Below, one piece after another: positions 17,182 to 25,455 of a stretch of 64,000 nt of DNA (position 1 is its first letter; each line of letters opens with the position of its first letter). The notes under the pieces are model-generated. The model had not been told where the DNA came from, did no database searches, and saw only the letters and a program-made list of their open reading frames with translations. Source of the stretch: Roseivirga echinicomitans (GTDB taxonomy: Bacteria > Bacteroidota > Bacteroidia > Cytophagales > Cyclobacteriaceae); assembly GCF_001592935.1 (NCBI RefSeq), contig NZ_LRDB01000001.1:558001-622000 (forward strand). The letters run 5' to 3'. Made by a program: the position numbers and the translations under genes.

Positions 17182-19332
17182 CTACAATCTCCACAAATAA
17201 CTGGCTTTAAAGAAGAAGCCGCTGTTGGTGCGGAGGTAGCGGTCGTCTGGTCTATAGTTGACGCCATCCCAACGGGTTTGCTCATGGATAGAACCGTAAC
17301 CGAGGTGCACTACTGTGCCTGGAATGTAGGTAAAGGAGGCCAAGAAATTAGGCGCCACAACTTTCGATAAACTGTTGTACTGCACAATGGTTCGGAAGAA
17401 GAGGTATTGGTTCATTTGGTAAATGACCTTTCCTCTTAAAATATGGATGTCGTAATACTTGTCATCGGTTTCTTCATTGTAAAGCGAGTTGAAGCTGTGG
17501 TTAAACTCTGCATTGAATTTGTCGGACAATTGAAGGTTGAGGCTGTTGCTGATTCGCTTGCCGTAGCCTTGGGCAGGCGTGCTATAATAAATGCCTTTGT
17601 CCCAACCATAGCTGGTTCTAAAGTAAATTCTTTTTGTCATTTGAGAGTTAGCCGAGAACGTTACTCCTCCATCATCGAAGCGTTGGGCTTCATAAATTTC
17701 CGTGGAGAAGTCTACAGAAGCTGAGAAACGGGTATTTCTCGGTAAAGTGGCAGCCAATGAAAAATAGACTGAGCTTTCATACATTCCGCTGGGTTTGTCC
17801 TTGGTTAGTGAAGTGTATAAACTCGGATCGATACGCTTTACTATTCCTTGCTTTGGATAAATTTTCGGGTTGGCATTGAAGGTCCACTTACGAATGGCGG
17901 TTCGGGTGATGTAACCTACATCTGAGCGGAAACCGTCACCGATATCCATAAAGCTTAAGCTTCCTGAGAAGTTTCGGGTGCTTCGTTCAAAGGCAAAAGA
18001 AGCAGTTCCTTTGTTTTCGATGGCGCCATCGGCAGTTTCTCTGGTTAACGAGTTTAAAATATGGGCACCGAAGAGGTTCGATTGTTTGATTCTAACTTGT
18101 CCGTCTACACCATAAACGGCATTGAAACCATCGTTTCGTTTTCTTCCAGTTCCAATAAATCCGAGGTAGCTGTCTTGCGAAAAAGAACGCATATATCGGA
18201 GCACACCCACATCAGCAGTTTTGTCTTCTGCATAATCAGCCAAACTCTCACTGGCGCGGTCTACAGCATAAATGGTGGAGAAAATGTTTCGTGGCCCCAG
18301 TTTACCCGTCAGTTTTGTAGCGGCAATTGGCGAAACAATAGAGCGTGTATTAACCACTGACCGAACGGGCCCAAACATACTGTTTCCAGCAAAATTGAAG
18401 TTTTCATTTCCCTCTAAAAAGAAAGGCCTGCGTTCAGGGTAATTCACGGGAAAACGCTGATTCACTTCTACCTGAGAAGCATCGGCTTCCACCTGACTGA
18501 AATCTGGGTTGATGGTGGCATCGAGTACGAGTTCGGAGGTGATGCCATATTTTAGCGTAAGGCTCGGTTCAAAATTATTCTCTTTAACATATGCTCCGTT
18601 CTGATGACTTTGGCTTTGGGCATAAGTAATGGCAGGTAGCACTTCGAGTAAAACCGATTTCTTCACTCCAGTATAACTCATAGGTAAAGTTTGGGTAAGG
18701 AAACTCATGCCTTGTTTTGGATCCAAGGCTGGGAAAGTGCCCTGCATAGAAAAACGGCTAATCTTGCGTTCGAAAATCACGCCCATGTCCACTTTTCCGT
18801 CCTTAACGGCATAGCGAATGCTTTTAAAAGGAATTCTTACTTCTATGGTATAGTTGTCATCATTAATTTTGGCCTCGCTGTACCAAATCATATCAATCCC
18901 GATGTCCTCTTTTCCTGCAGCAAAACGAGTGTCCATTTGGATGCCGTTGGGGTTAATGTAAAATCCATACATGGATTGTTGACCATTGAAAGAGTCAAGG
19001 TTGATACATATCCAGTCATCATCTCTAATTTTATCTCTGGCGGCAATGGAGGTCTTTATTTTGGTAGGGTCATCAAAACTCTTGAAGGCGAAGTAGAGAT
19101 TTTCATCGTCATGTGCCACATAGGCAATTGTTTTGAAGGGCATGTCTTGACCGTAATCGGGAACAAAGGTTTTAAAGCCGGTTACCGTTGCGCTATTTTG
19201 CCAAATATCATCATCTAAGACCCCATCTATTTTGGGAGCCAATTCAGCATATACAGATTGAATTTGAGCGTTTGCCTGAAATTTAAAAAGAACAACAAAC
19301 GCAATGACCGAGTAAAAAAGAGTTTTCAACAT
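17182..19332 (-). CDS. DUF5916 protein with N-terminal CBM9-like domain
   Basis: A 716-residue secreted or outer-membrane protein. A signal peptide (residues 1-22, ending NAQ) precedes a carbohydrate-binding-family-9-like domain (about 30-220, starting APKIDGVLDDDIW). The DUF5916 region (about 230-716) includes NPDFSQVEADASQVEVN and FFLEGNENF. Its regular beta strands and C-terminal aromatic ending look like an outer-membrane barrel. The family is common in Bacteroidota and not functionally defined. It stands alone between darTG and a DUF4221 gene. Confidence 0.85.
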   Translation of the reverse strand: MLKTLFYSVIAFVVLFKFQANAQIQSVYAELAPKIDGVLDDDIWQNSATVTGFKTFVPDYGQDMPFKTIAYVAHDDENLYFAFKSFDDPTKIKTSIAARDKIRDDDWICINLDSFNGQQSMYGFYINPNGIQMDTRFAAGKEDIGIDMIWYSEAKINDDNYTIEVRIPFKSIRYAVKDGKVDMGVIFERKISRFSMQGTFPALDPKQGMSFLTQTLPMSYTGVKKSVLLEVLPAITYAQSQSHQNGAYVKENNFEPSLTLKYGITSELVLDATINPDFSQVEADASQVEVNQRFPVNYPERRPFFLEGNENFNFAGNSMFGPVRSVVNTRSIVSPIAATKLTGKLGPRNIFSTIYAVDRASESLADYAEDKTADVGVLRYMRSFSQDSYLGFIGTGRKRNDGFNAVYGVDGQVRIKQSNLFGAHILNSLTRETADGAIENKGTASFAFERSTRNFSGSLSFMDIGDGFRSDVGYITRTAIRKWTFNANPKIYPKQGIVKRIDPSLYTSLTKDKPSGMYESSVYFSLAATLPRNTRFSASVDFSTEIYEAQRFDDGGVTFSANSQMTKRIYFRTSYGWDKGIYYSTPAQGYGKRISNSLNLQLSDKFNAEFNHSFNSLYNEETDDKYYDIHILRGKVIYQMNQYLFFRTIVQYNSLSKVVAPNFLASFTYIPGTVVHLGYGSIHEQTRWDGVNYRPDDRYLRTNSGFFFKASYLWRL

Positions 19333-19414
19333 AAAAAATGATTACTTAAGCAAAAATACTTTGATTCACTGTAAAAATGGTAACCACTTATATATTTTGA
19401 ATCGCTCTAAGATG

Positions 19415-20545
19415 TTATTTGATTTTCAGCGTCTTAAACCTCATTTCATCTTCGTTTCCTTGATTTTTAGCGTATACATGAATTCCTTTTTCTGTGGAGA
19501 AAACTACAGGTGCTGAAAGGGTGAGGTTGATATCTTTCAAAATATCACTTTCGGCTATTTTCTTAAAGTTAGCATCGAATACTACCACTTTGTAATTTCT
19601 AGTTTCGGCTTCATTAATCTCCTCTTCATTCATTTGAGAATAGGTTAGCGGTAAATTGACAAAGCGCCAGTAAGTGTCGGAATATGCATCGTAATGAAGC
19701 CTGGAAAAAGAAGGGTTTTCTAGATATTTTTCTCTTGATTTTTGACCTCTTATATCAGACTGTGATTTATAGTAGTGACCATCAAAATCATCAATTGCCG
19801 ATGACTTCATAGGATGCTCTTTTATAAGCCCATTTTTAGTAAGCTCGAAAACCGTGTGACTTAAAGGGTAGCTTACAATGAGTGACCCTGTTTTAGAGTT
19901 TAATGTTGGAGATATAAATCCTTGAAGACCTCCAGAAATCATGTTTTTATAATTCTTAGGGTAGTTTAAGAATGTGGAAACTGATGAATCTGATTTATTG
20001 ATTCTGACAATTGAGGGAAATCTATAGTCAGCGAGCATTGTCTTAATATCGTGGCCTCCTATGATAGGTATATAGATATACTCATTATTCACAGAGGCCA
20101 TAGAAATCCCTGTTGCCAAATAAGCTCCAAATGTGTTTTCCTCTTGCTTAAATATATACTTGAAGCTTTCCCTACCTTTTTCATTTACGGCATGGGCAGA
20201 TTGTTTATAATAGCTGAAAACATAAATGTCATTTTCATCTGCCATTAAGCCTGTAGATTGATACATGCTTTTTGGCCCCTCTTGTGCAATATTAATGGTA
20301 CTAGCTACACTTAACGACTCTTGGTCAAATAGCTTTATGCTGAAATTTACAGGGTTGTAGAAAGCAAAATAATCTTTATACCGCACAGGGCCGAATGCCT
20401 CAAAGGAGGTTTCGTAATCCAAATTAAAAACAAAGTCGTCTCCGTAAGCTACCTGCTTCGCTGTCTGAGCCTGGAGAGAGAAGGAAATGATACAGAAGCC
20501 CAGTGAAAAAAATTTAATCCTATTACTTATTCCTAAAAATTTCAT
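19415..20545 (-). CDS. DUF4221-family beta-propeller-like exported protein
   Basis: A 376-residue protein with a signal peptide (residues 1-27, ending LQAQ) and a repeated beta-strand pattern typical of DUF4221 / six-bladed-propeller-like proteins. Recognisable family elements are YPKNYKN and the C-terminal NEDEMRFKTLKIK. A second member, with the related ending NEDKIQFRVFGVK, lies at 25456-26662 and is frameshifted. The function of the family is unknown; export to the periplasm is expected. Confidence 0.78.
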   Translation of the reverse strand: MKFLGISNRIKFFSLGFCIISFSLQAQTAKQVAYGDDFVFNLDYETSFEAFGPVRYKDYFAFYNPVNFSIKLFDQESLSVASTINIAQEGPKSMYQSTGLMADENDIYVFSYYKQSAHAVNEKGRESFKYIFKQEENTFGAYLATGISMASVNNEYIYIPIIGGHDIKTMLADYRFPSIVRINKSDSSVSTFLNYPKNYKNMISGGLQGFISPTLNSKTGSLIVSYPLSHTVFELTKNGLIKEHPMKSSAIDDFDGHYYKSQSDIRGQKSREKYLENPSFSRLHYDAYSDTYWRFVNLPLTYSQMNEEEINEAETRNYKVVVFDANFKKIAESDILKDINLTLSAPVVFSTEKGIHVYAKNQGNEDEMRFKTLKIK

Positions 20546-20617
20546 AAACCAAAATAGTGATACTTTGACTAGAAATGAAATGGGGCACTTTCTAAGTTGG
20601 CTTTACCAAAGATGCTT

Positions 20618-20660
20618 AAAGGAATTACTAAGCACTAATAACTATTCACTGAGCACTAAC
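20618..20660. repeat. Degenerate CACTAA/AACTA short-period repeat
   Basis: Between the DUF4221 gene and the LytTR gene the sequence reads as variants of CACTAATAACTATTCACT and GCACTAACTACT, a 7-9 base period of CACTAA / AACTA units. It is noncoding and lies just past the 3' end of the regulator gene. It belongs to the same class as the degenerate repeats around the four-helix-bundle gene at 3.15-3.57 kb. Confidence 0.45.
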
Positions 20661-21439
20661 TACTCCCCATCAAACCAAGTCTTAAAGGCATTCACCTTCT
20701 CACGGCTAACAATAATCTCTCGGTCGAAATTTAGGTGAAGGATGATTTTCAGGCGGCTGTTCGAATAAACCAGCACATCTTTAATCGCATTGATTTCGAT
20801 GATATAGCTACGGTTTACCCGGAAGAACTTTTTTGGGTCGAGCATTTCTTCCAGCGTTTCCAGCTTGTAGTCTATAATGAGGCGTTTGCCCTCTTGTGTA
20901 ACGATGTAAGCATTTCGCCCTTCGGCATAAAACAGGTGTATAGTATCTGTAGTGACAGAGCGAATGTGCTCCCCAATCTTCACCATAAAACGCGTTTTGT
21001 ATTCGCGCTTGCTCAGCATTTGCAGGGCGGCTTGTAAATCAATGACCGATTCCGTTTCTACTTTTCCTTGTTCCGAAAGTCGGTTTTTAAGGTTTTTGAA
21101 TTTGTCCAAACTTTCAGAAAGGGCATCGAAAGTAACGGGCTTGAGGAGGTAGTCTATGCCGTTGGCCTTAAAGGCTTCGATGGCGTATTCATTATAAGCC
21201 GTGGTGAAAATCACGGGGATGTCAATTTTAACGGACTTGAAAATATCAAAGCTGAGTCCGTCTGTTAATTGAATGTCCATCAACAGCAGGTCCACATCAT
21301 GGTTTTCATCAAGCCAACTTACGGCTTGCTTTACGCTCATGGCCTGACCCAAGATTTCTATGTTTTCATCATAGCGCATTAAATAGCGTTGAATCTTTTC
21401 GGCTGCCGGAATTTCATCTTCTATAATAAATACCTTCAT
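20660..21439 (-). CDS. LytTR-family response regulator
   Basis: A 259-residue response regulator. The receiver domain (about residues 1-120) has the acidic pair IEDE, phospho-acceptor D55 in LLLMDIQLTDG and the conserved lysine in YLLKPV. A LytTR DNA-binding domain covers about 150-255 (HIRSVTTDTIHLFYAEGRNAY, FFRVNRSYIIEINAI). Its start overlaps the stop of the degenerate kinase by 4 bp (ATGA). It is expected to be phosphorylated by the LytS-type kinase encoded two genes upstream. Confidence 0.94.
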   Translation of the reverse strand: MKVFIIEDEIPAAEKIQRYLMRYDENIEILGQAMSVKQAVSWLDENHDVDLLLMDIQLTDGLSFDIFKSVKIDIPVIFTTAYNEYAIEAFKANGIDYLLKPVTFDALSESLDKFKNLKNRLSEQGKVETESVIDLQAALQMLSKREYKTRFMVKIGEHIRSVTTDTIHLFYAEGRNAYIVTQEGKRLIIDYKLETLEEMLDPKKFFRVNRSYIIEINAIKDVLVYSNSRLKIILHLNFDREIIVSREKVNAFKTWFDGE

Positions 21440-22491
21440 AGTTCTTCTTTCAATTCGAGCAATGGCAGTTTTATAAAGGCGTCACCATAGGCCCTGATTT
21501 GGATTACGGGCTTGTCTGAAAAATAAGCAAAGGCCTGATGCAGGTTTTTGTGCCTTTTCTTAATCATCGCATCCAAACTCAATTTATCATTTTCTTGGTA
21601 CTGCATGACCAGGTAACCTTCTTCATCAAAGCTAATGCGAATATTTAAAGGTTGGTAGCTCGATATGATGGTGCTGTTGACCACACAATCGAGCAGCATC
21701 GGCAATGAATTTGGCACCAGTAATTTTCCTTTTTCTCCAGTCCAAGGAGCAATAGTTAAGCTGATTTGTTCGGGGTACTTTTCTTTGAAAAGGAGGAACA
21801 GGTTTTTGGTGGCCTGAAGCTCGTCTTCCACCTTGACCAATTCCTTTTTTCGGTTATCCAAAATGTAACGATAGACCAATGACAGCCTGTCCACAAAATC
21901 TTCTGCAGCGTCTATATTGTGATGCACCAAGGCAATGAGCGTTTCCAAACTTTGGAAAAGCAGCTTTGGGTTAATTTCATTATTGAAGATTTCAAGCTGG
22001 TGCTCTAGGTTTTGGCGCTTGAGGTCTTCGCGCTTTATTTCAGTTTCATTTTTAACGGAAAGGAAATAAATGCTGAGGTAGAAAAGTGTGTACAGCAGGC
22101 CGCTAATGGAGTAAATAGAGACCAGTTTAATCAGGTTGGACTGATAAAGCACAAAGTAAGAATTGCCCTCAATTTCAGAAAAGTAATAATATACCGCAGC
22201 GAAGATGATGGCTGCTGAAATCAGAAACGAGGTGAAAAAGAGCAAAGTAATATTGCCTGTTCGCCTTAGTTCATGCCCCACTTTTTTCTCGAAGAGCACA
22301 ATGGTAAAACGCAGCGATTCAGAAGTAAGAAAGGCGAGTACCACGCAAAGCAGTAGCTCTTGGGTAAGGACGGTTTCTGTAATTTGGCTGAGGTCGTTGT
22401 TGAGCAATAGAATCAGAAAATACATCATCAGCCCATAAATGGGAGGCACGGTAATGCGGAAAAGGGGCTGATCTAGTAGGTTCTTTTTCAT
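21436..22491 (-). CDS. Degenerate LytS-type sensor kinase (probable pseudokinase)
   Basis: A 351-residue membrane protein with four hydrophobic segments (about residues 15-30, 44-58, 80-103, 121-145) and a coiled linker, then a region aligning with the His_kinase/LytS module. The phospho-accepting histidine of the NPHFLFN motif is replaced by lysine, K176 in INPKLLFQ. The ATP-binding N-box (VENAVKH in the partner) reads LLDCVVNST, and no glycine-rich G-box is visible. It therefore should not autophosphorylate. It lies between an intact kinase and the regulator with 4-bp overlaps on both sides, so it probably acts as a co-receptor or modulator in a heterodimer. Confidence 0.85.
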   Translation of the reverse strand: MKKNLLDQPLFRITVPPIYGLMMYFLILLLNNDLSQITETVLTQELLLCVVLAFLTSESLRFTIVLFEKKVGHELRRTGNITLLFFTSFLISAAIIFAAVYYYFSEIEGNSYFVLYQSNLIKLVSIYSISGLLYTLFYLSIYFLSVKNETEIKREDLKRQNLEHQLEIFNNEINPKLLFQSLETLIALVHHNIDAAEDFVDRLSLVYRYILDNRKKELVKVEDELQATKNLFLLFKEKYPEQISLTIAPWTGEKGKLLVPNSLPMLLDCVVNSTIISSYQPLNIRISFDEEGYLVMQYQENDKLSLDAMIKKRHKNLHQAFAYFSDKPVIQIRAYGDAFIKLPLLELKEEL

Positions 22492-23519
22492 GAATCTTTC
22501 AGAATCGGCAGTTTTACTTCAAAATAATCTTCGTCTTTTACCTCCACTTCTCGCACGGTGAAAAAGGCATATCGCTTCTTTATATTGTCGAGGCCCACTT
22601 TATGTGAGCTGGTTTTGGTGGGCGCTTCGGTTTTGTTGTTCAAAACAATAAGGTGATGCTCGTCATTTCTAATGTTGATCCTCAGCGGTTCGTCATCAGA
22701 AATCACATTGTGCTTTACCGCATTTTCGACCAAAAGCTGAAGGCTCAAAGGCGGTATTGGAAAAGAGAGCGTAGCATCATCGATTTCAATTTTAAGATCC
22801 AGCGCATTTCCGTAGCGGATGCCCAGCAAATAATTAAAATCTCTTAGGGCTTCAATTTCTTCTTTTAGACTGACCAGCTTTACATTTTTCGTATTCAAAA
22901 CATAGTTGAATGTTTCAGCCAGGTTGCGAATAAAGTTCTCGGCAATTTGAGGGTCACGATAAATCAGCGATGAAATGGTGTTCATGCTATTGAACAAATA
23001 ATGCGGACTAAGCTGGCTTTTAAGGGCCTCAAACTGAAACTCAAGTTGTTTTCGCTCCGATTTTAACTTCCGGATTTGGCCCACAGAAAACTCGCTGTAA
23101 GAATAAGTATTGAACTCTACCAGTGTTACAATAAACAGCAGAATAAAGCTTAGGATAATCACTTTTACTTCCAGTTGGCTTTCGGTGAGTGCTGCTTCAA
23201 ACAAGTGAAAATCAATTATTCCTGAAACGCCAGCCAGCCAGTTTAAAGTCAAAAGAATAATGGCGAGGGCTAGAAAATCAAAGGCCAATCCAGCGATAAA
23301 TCGTTGCAATATGCTTTTGCGCCAAGGTAGTTTTTCGTTGAGCTTTAGGTTGATACTGCTAATGGCCAAGCCCGAGAGAATGCTGGTGATAATAGTGAAA
23401 ATATACAGCGGAGCCTCTCTATACACATTGGGGAGCAGGTCGTATTCGCTATAATAGAGGTATTCTAGGAATAGAATTCCAATGACGGTAAAAAGTACAA
23501 GCCGGATAAGCTTGGGCAT
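22488..23519 (-). CDS. LytS-type sensor histidine kinase
   Basis: A 343-residue sensor kinase with four membrane helices (about residues 5-23, 37-57, 74-97, 117-136) and a His_kinase module. The phosphoryl histidine is H173 in LSPHYLFN. The N-box LVENAVKHN (N266) and a G-box-like VGLDNIKKRY are intact. Unlike the next gene, it has the full catalytic set and should phosphorylate the LytTR regulator. It is the first gene of the three-gene operon. Confidence 0.93.
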   Translation of the reverse strand: MPKLIRLVLFTVIGILFLEYLYYSEYDLLPNVYREAPLYIFTIITSILSGLAISSINLKLNEKLPWRKSILQRFIAGLAFDFLALAIILLTLNWLAGVSGIIDFHLFEAALTESQLEVKVIILSFILLFIVTLVEFNTYSYSEFSVGQIRKLKSERKQLEFQFEALKSQLSPHYLFNSMNTISSLIYRDPQIAENFIRNLAETFNYVLNTKNVKLVSLKEEIEALRDFNYLLGIRYGNALDLKIEIDDATLSFPIPPLSLQLLVENAVKHNVISDDEPLRINIRNDEHHLIVLNNKTEAPTKTSSHKVGLDNIKKRYAFFTVREVEVKDEDYFEVKLPILKDS

Positions 23520-23550
23520 ACATTAAAGTTGGTTGGATAGAAATTTAAGA

Positions 23551-23619
23551 AAAAGAGAGGGGCAAAATGAAAGTCTATCGAAATATATTCGAAACCGAAT
23601 TTGCACTTCCCTCTCTTTT
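23551..23619 (-). terminator. Long-loop hairpin terminator after the solenoid gene
   Basis: AAAAGAGAGGG (23551-23561) and CCCTCTCTTTT (23609-23619) are exact inverted 11-mers. An inner GCAAA/TTTGC pairing extends the stem. Read leftward, the stem is followed by a T run, as in an intrinsic terminator. It starts 13 bp after the end of the solenoid gene and lies upstream of the kinase gene, separating the two transcripts. Confidence 0.7.
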
Positions 23620-23631
23620 GGACAGAAAATC

Positions 23632-25221
23632 TTAGTCGATACAACGGGCTACTTTGCCGTAATAAGTATCTGATTTAATGGTTTTAGCTACCGATCTGAA
23701 CAAGTCTTTTACCTCTGCGTCAGCACTACTTACGGAACTACAAGCGCCTTTTAATACCTCAGACTTATAATAGTCTGAGTCAATGCTAGAGATCGTTTTC
23801 AAGATGCTGATCATGTGCGTTTTATTCAATTTTTTGGAGTCAAGCACATCTTTCAAAATGTTAACTTTATAATAGTCCGAATCAATGTTGGCTACTCGGC
23901 TCAATACCTTGTCGTAGTTTTCATCAGAAAGATCTTGCTCGCGCAATACGCTTTTCAAAATTTTGGAAGCATAGTTGTCGGAGCCAACATCATTAACGGT
24001 GACCAAAAGGTCATTGAAGTATTTTTTAGAAATCTGCTGATTTTCCATCAAATCATTGATCACTAAGGTTCTGTAATGATCTGAATCCATTCGACCCACT
24101 CTTTTGATCACGGCTTCTACTACTCTGTCGGAAGGATTGCTTTGTCTCAAAAGACCACGCATGGTTTCGGTGACATAATGATCGGAATCAATATTTGAAA
24201 TGGCCTCCATCAGACTTTCGAAAGCTTCATCCGTCAAGTTGGGTCTGTCCAAAGCCTCTCGTAAAACCAAAGTAGCGTAGTGATCAGAATCAATGTCGGA
24301 AGTGGCTTTCACGATTCTATTTACTGCGCTGCTCGAAAGGTCTTTTCTATCCATTACTTTTTTAATCACCTCAGTTTTGTAATGGTCAGAATCCATTCTC
24401 TCGGCAGCATCTAGCACCTTGGAAATCATGACGTCACTCAAATCTTCTTGCAAAGCACGCATAAGTATGAGGCTTACGTAATGATCAGAATCCATTCGGC
24501 CAATGGCACTTAAAAAGGCCTCGGTGGTTTCATTATTCTTTAAAAATAGGCTGCTGTAATCTTTAAAAACTTCGGTGATGTAATGGTCAGAACTTAGGTT
24601 AGCAGGTACATAAGCCGCTATTTTCACCAATTCTTTATTGTTCAGATTTTGCTTGTCGAGTACCGCTTTAAGGTACATTTGGCTTACATAATCACTCCTG
24701 ATTTGACTGGTTTCTTTTAAAACCGCATCAAGACCACCCTTGGCGTAAATTCTTTGGGTTCTGCTTTCTGCTCCGATGCCAGTAGCGCGAATGGCTTCGG
24801 GCAATACATCGGCCAACCATTTTTGCGCAGCGGCATCAAAATCGGCCTTTCTTCGGCCTTCATAAAACTGATAGTCTATGGTGCCAGCAGAGTTTCCTTC
24901 GGCCAATAACTCTCTTCTTTCGCCAAAAGAGGTTTTTCTAATTTTGATATATCCATCTCTGGAAATTGATTTGATGGCTTTGTCATCATCCGTAAATGCG
25001 ATGTCACCTTCGTACTCTATTTCAATGCCGTTGTTGCCTTGCTTGCTAGAGTAACGGTAGGTGCCGTTCTTTTGTGAAATGCTCGTGGAGTTAGAACCAG
25101 ACCTGGAGGTTGAAACAGTAATTTGTTTGGCAGAAAGATCATTTGCTAAGGATAGCATTGCCCATAAGGCAACGGCCATTCCCATAATCATACTTCGAGT
25201 TTTTGTGCTTCGGTTTTTCAT
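23632..25221 (-). CDS. Exported alpha-solenoid protein with eleven 34-residue SD(H/Y)Y repeats
   Basis: A 529-residue protein from the ATG at 25221. The frame stays open a further 56 codons upstream, but that stretch looks noncoding and the ATG gives a clean signal peptide (to about residue 31, LSAK). A beta-rich domain follows, with DIAFTDDDKAIKSIS and WLADVLPEAIRATGIGAE. From about residue 176 the protein is made of eleven units beginning SDxY (176, 211, 245, 278, 312, 346, 380, 414, 448, 482, 517). The period is 34 and each unit has the form (I/M)DSD-H/Y-Y-x3-(V/I)L-x9-L. Two-helix HEAT-like units are predicted. Related proteins occur beside BlaR1/BlaI or sigma-factor genes in other bacteria, but the role is unknown. 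Confidence 0.85.
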   Translation of the reverse strand: MKNRSTKTRSMIMGMAVALWAMLSLANDLSAKQITVSTSRSGSNSTSISQKNGTYRYSSKQGNNGIEIEYEGDIAFTDDDKAIKSISRDGYIKIRKTSFGERRELLAEGNSAGTIDYQFYEGRRKADFDAAAQKWLADVLPEAIRATGIGAESRTQRIYAKGGLDAVLKETSQIRSDYVSQMYLKAVLDKQNLNNKELVKIAAYVPANLSSDHYITEVFKDYSSLFLKNNETTEAFLSAIGRMDSDHYVSLILMRALQEDLSDVMISKVLDAAERMDSDHYKTEVIKKVMDRKDLSSSAVNRIVKATSDIDSDHYATLVLREALDRPNLTDEAFESLMEAISNIDSDHYVTETMRGLLRQSNPSDRVVEAVIKRVGRMDSDHYRTLVINDLMENQQISKKYFNDLLVTVNDVGSDNYASKILKSVLREQDLSDENYDKVLSRVANIDSDYYKVNILKDVLDSKKLNKTHMISILKTISSIDSDYYKSEVLKGACSSVSSADAEVKDLFRSVAKTIKSDTYYGKVARCID

Positions 25222-25230
25222 AGTTTGTTT

Positions 25231-25312
25231 CGTTTTAGGCAGTTGCCAGCAGGTGACCAAACCTGCCTTTTCAACTGTCTTTGTTGTTTTGAGTTCCCGA
25301 TGACCTATCGGG
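25231..25312 (-). promoter_or_regulatory. Structured leader of the solenoid gene
   Basis: Two hairpins lie upstream of the start: GCAGGT (25249-25254) pairs with ACCTGC (25261-25266), and CCCGAT (25296-25301) pairs with ATCGGG (25307-25312). An alternative outer pairing of AGGCAG with CTGCCT overlaps the first stem. I see no match to a known riboswitch; a structured 5' leader is the cautious reading. Confidence 0.35.
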
Positions 25313-25455
25313 CTGACCTCTTGCCGATGCGCCAAATGGCTAATCGACCTTACAATGATGGGAAGATGCCGCGCAAGAAAAAACTGCAATGCAATGAACT
25401 GTAATTTGCCTGCACTGAACTGTCGAGAAGATGTAATGCTGCTTTGTAGGGGAGG

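Noticed and set aside
23632-25221. Regular DNA repeats in the solenoid gene as a possible CRISPR or satellite array
   Set aside because: The roughly 102-base periodicity comes from 34-codon protein repeats with diverged DNA; there are no conserved repeats with unique spacers.
25222-25389. Fifty-six additional N-terminal codons on the solenoid gene
   Set aside because: The extension encodes no signal peptide and covers the hairpin-rich leader, while the ATG at 25221 begins a typical signal peptide.
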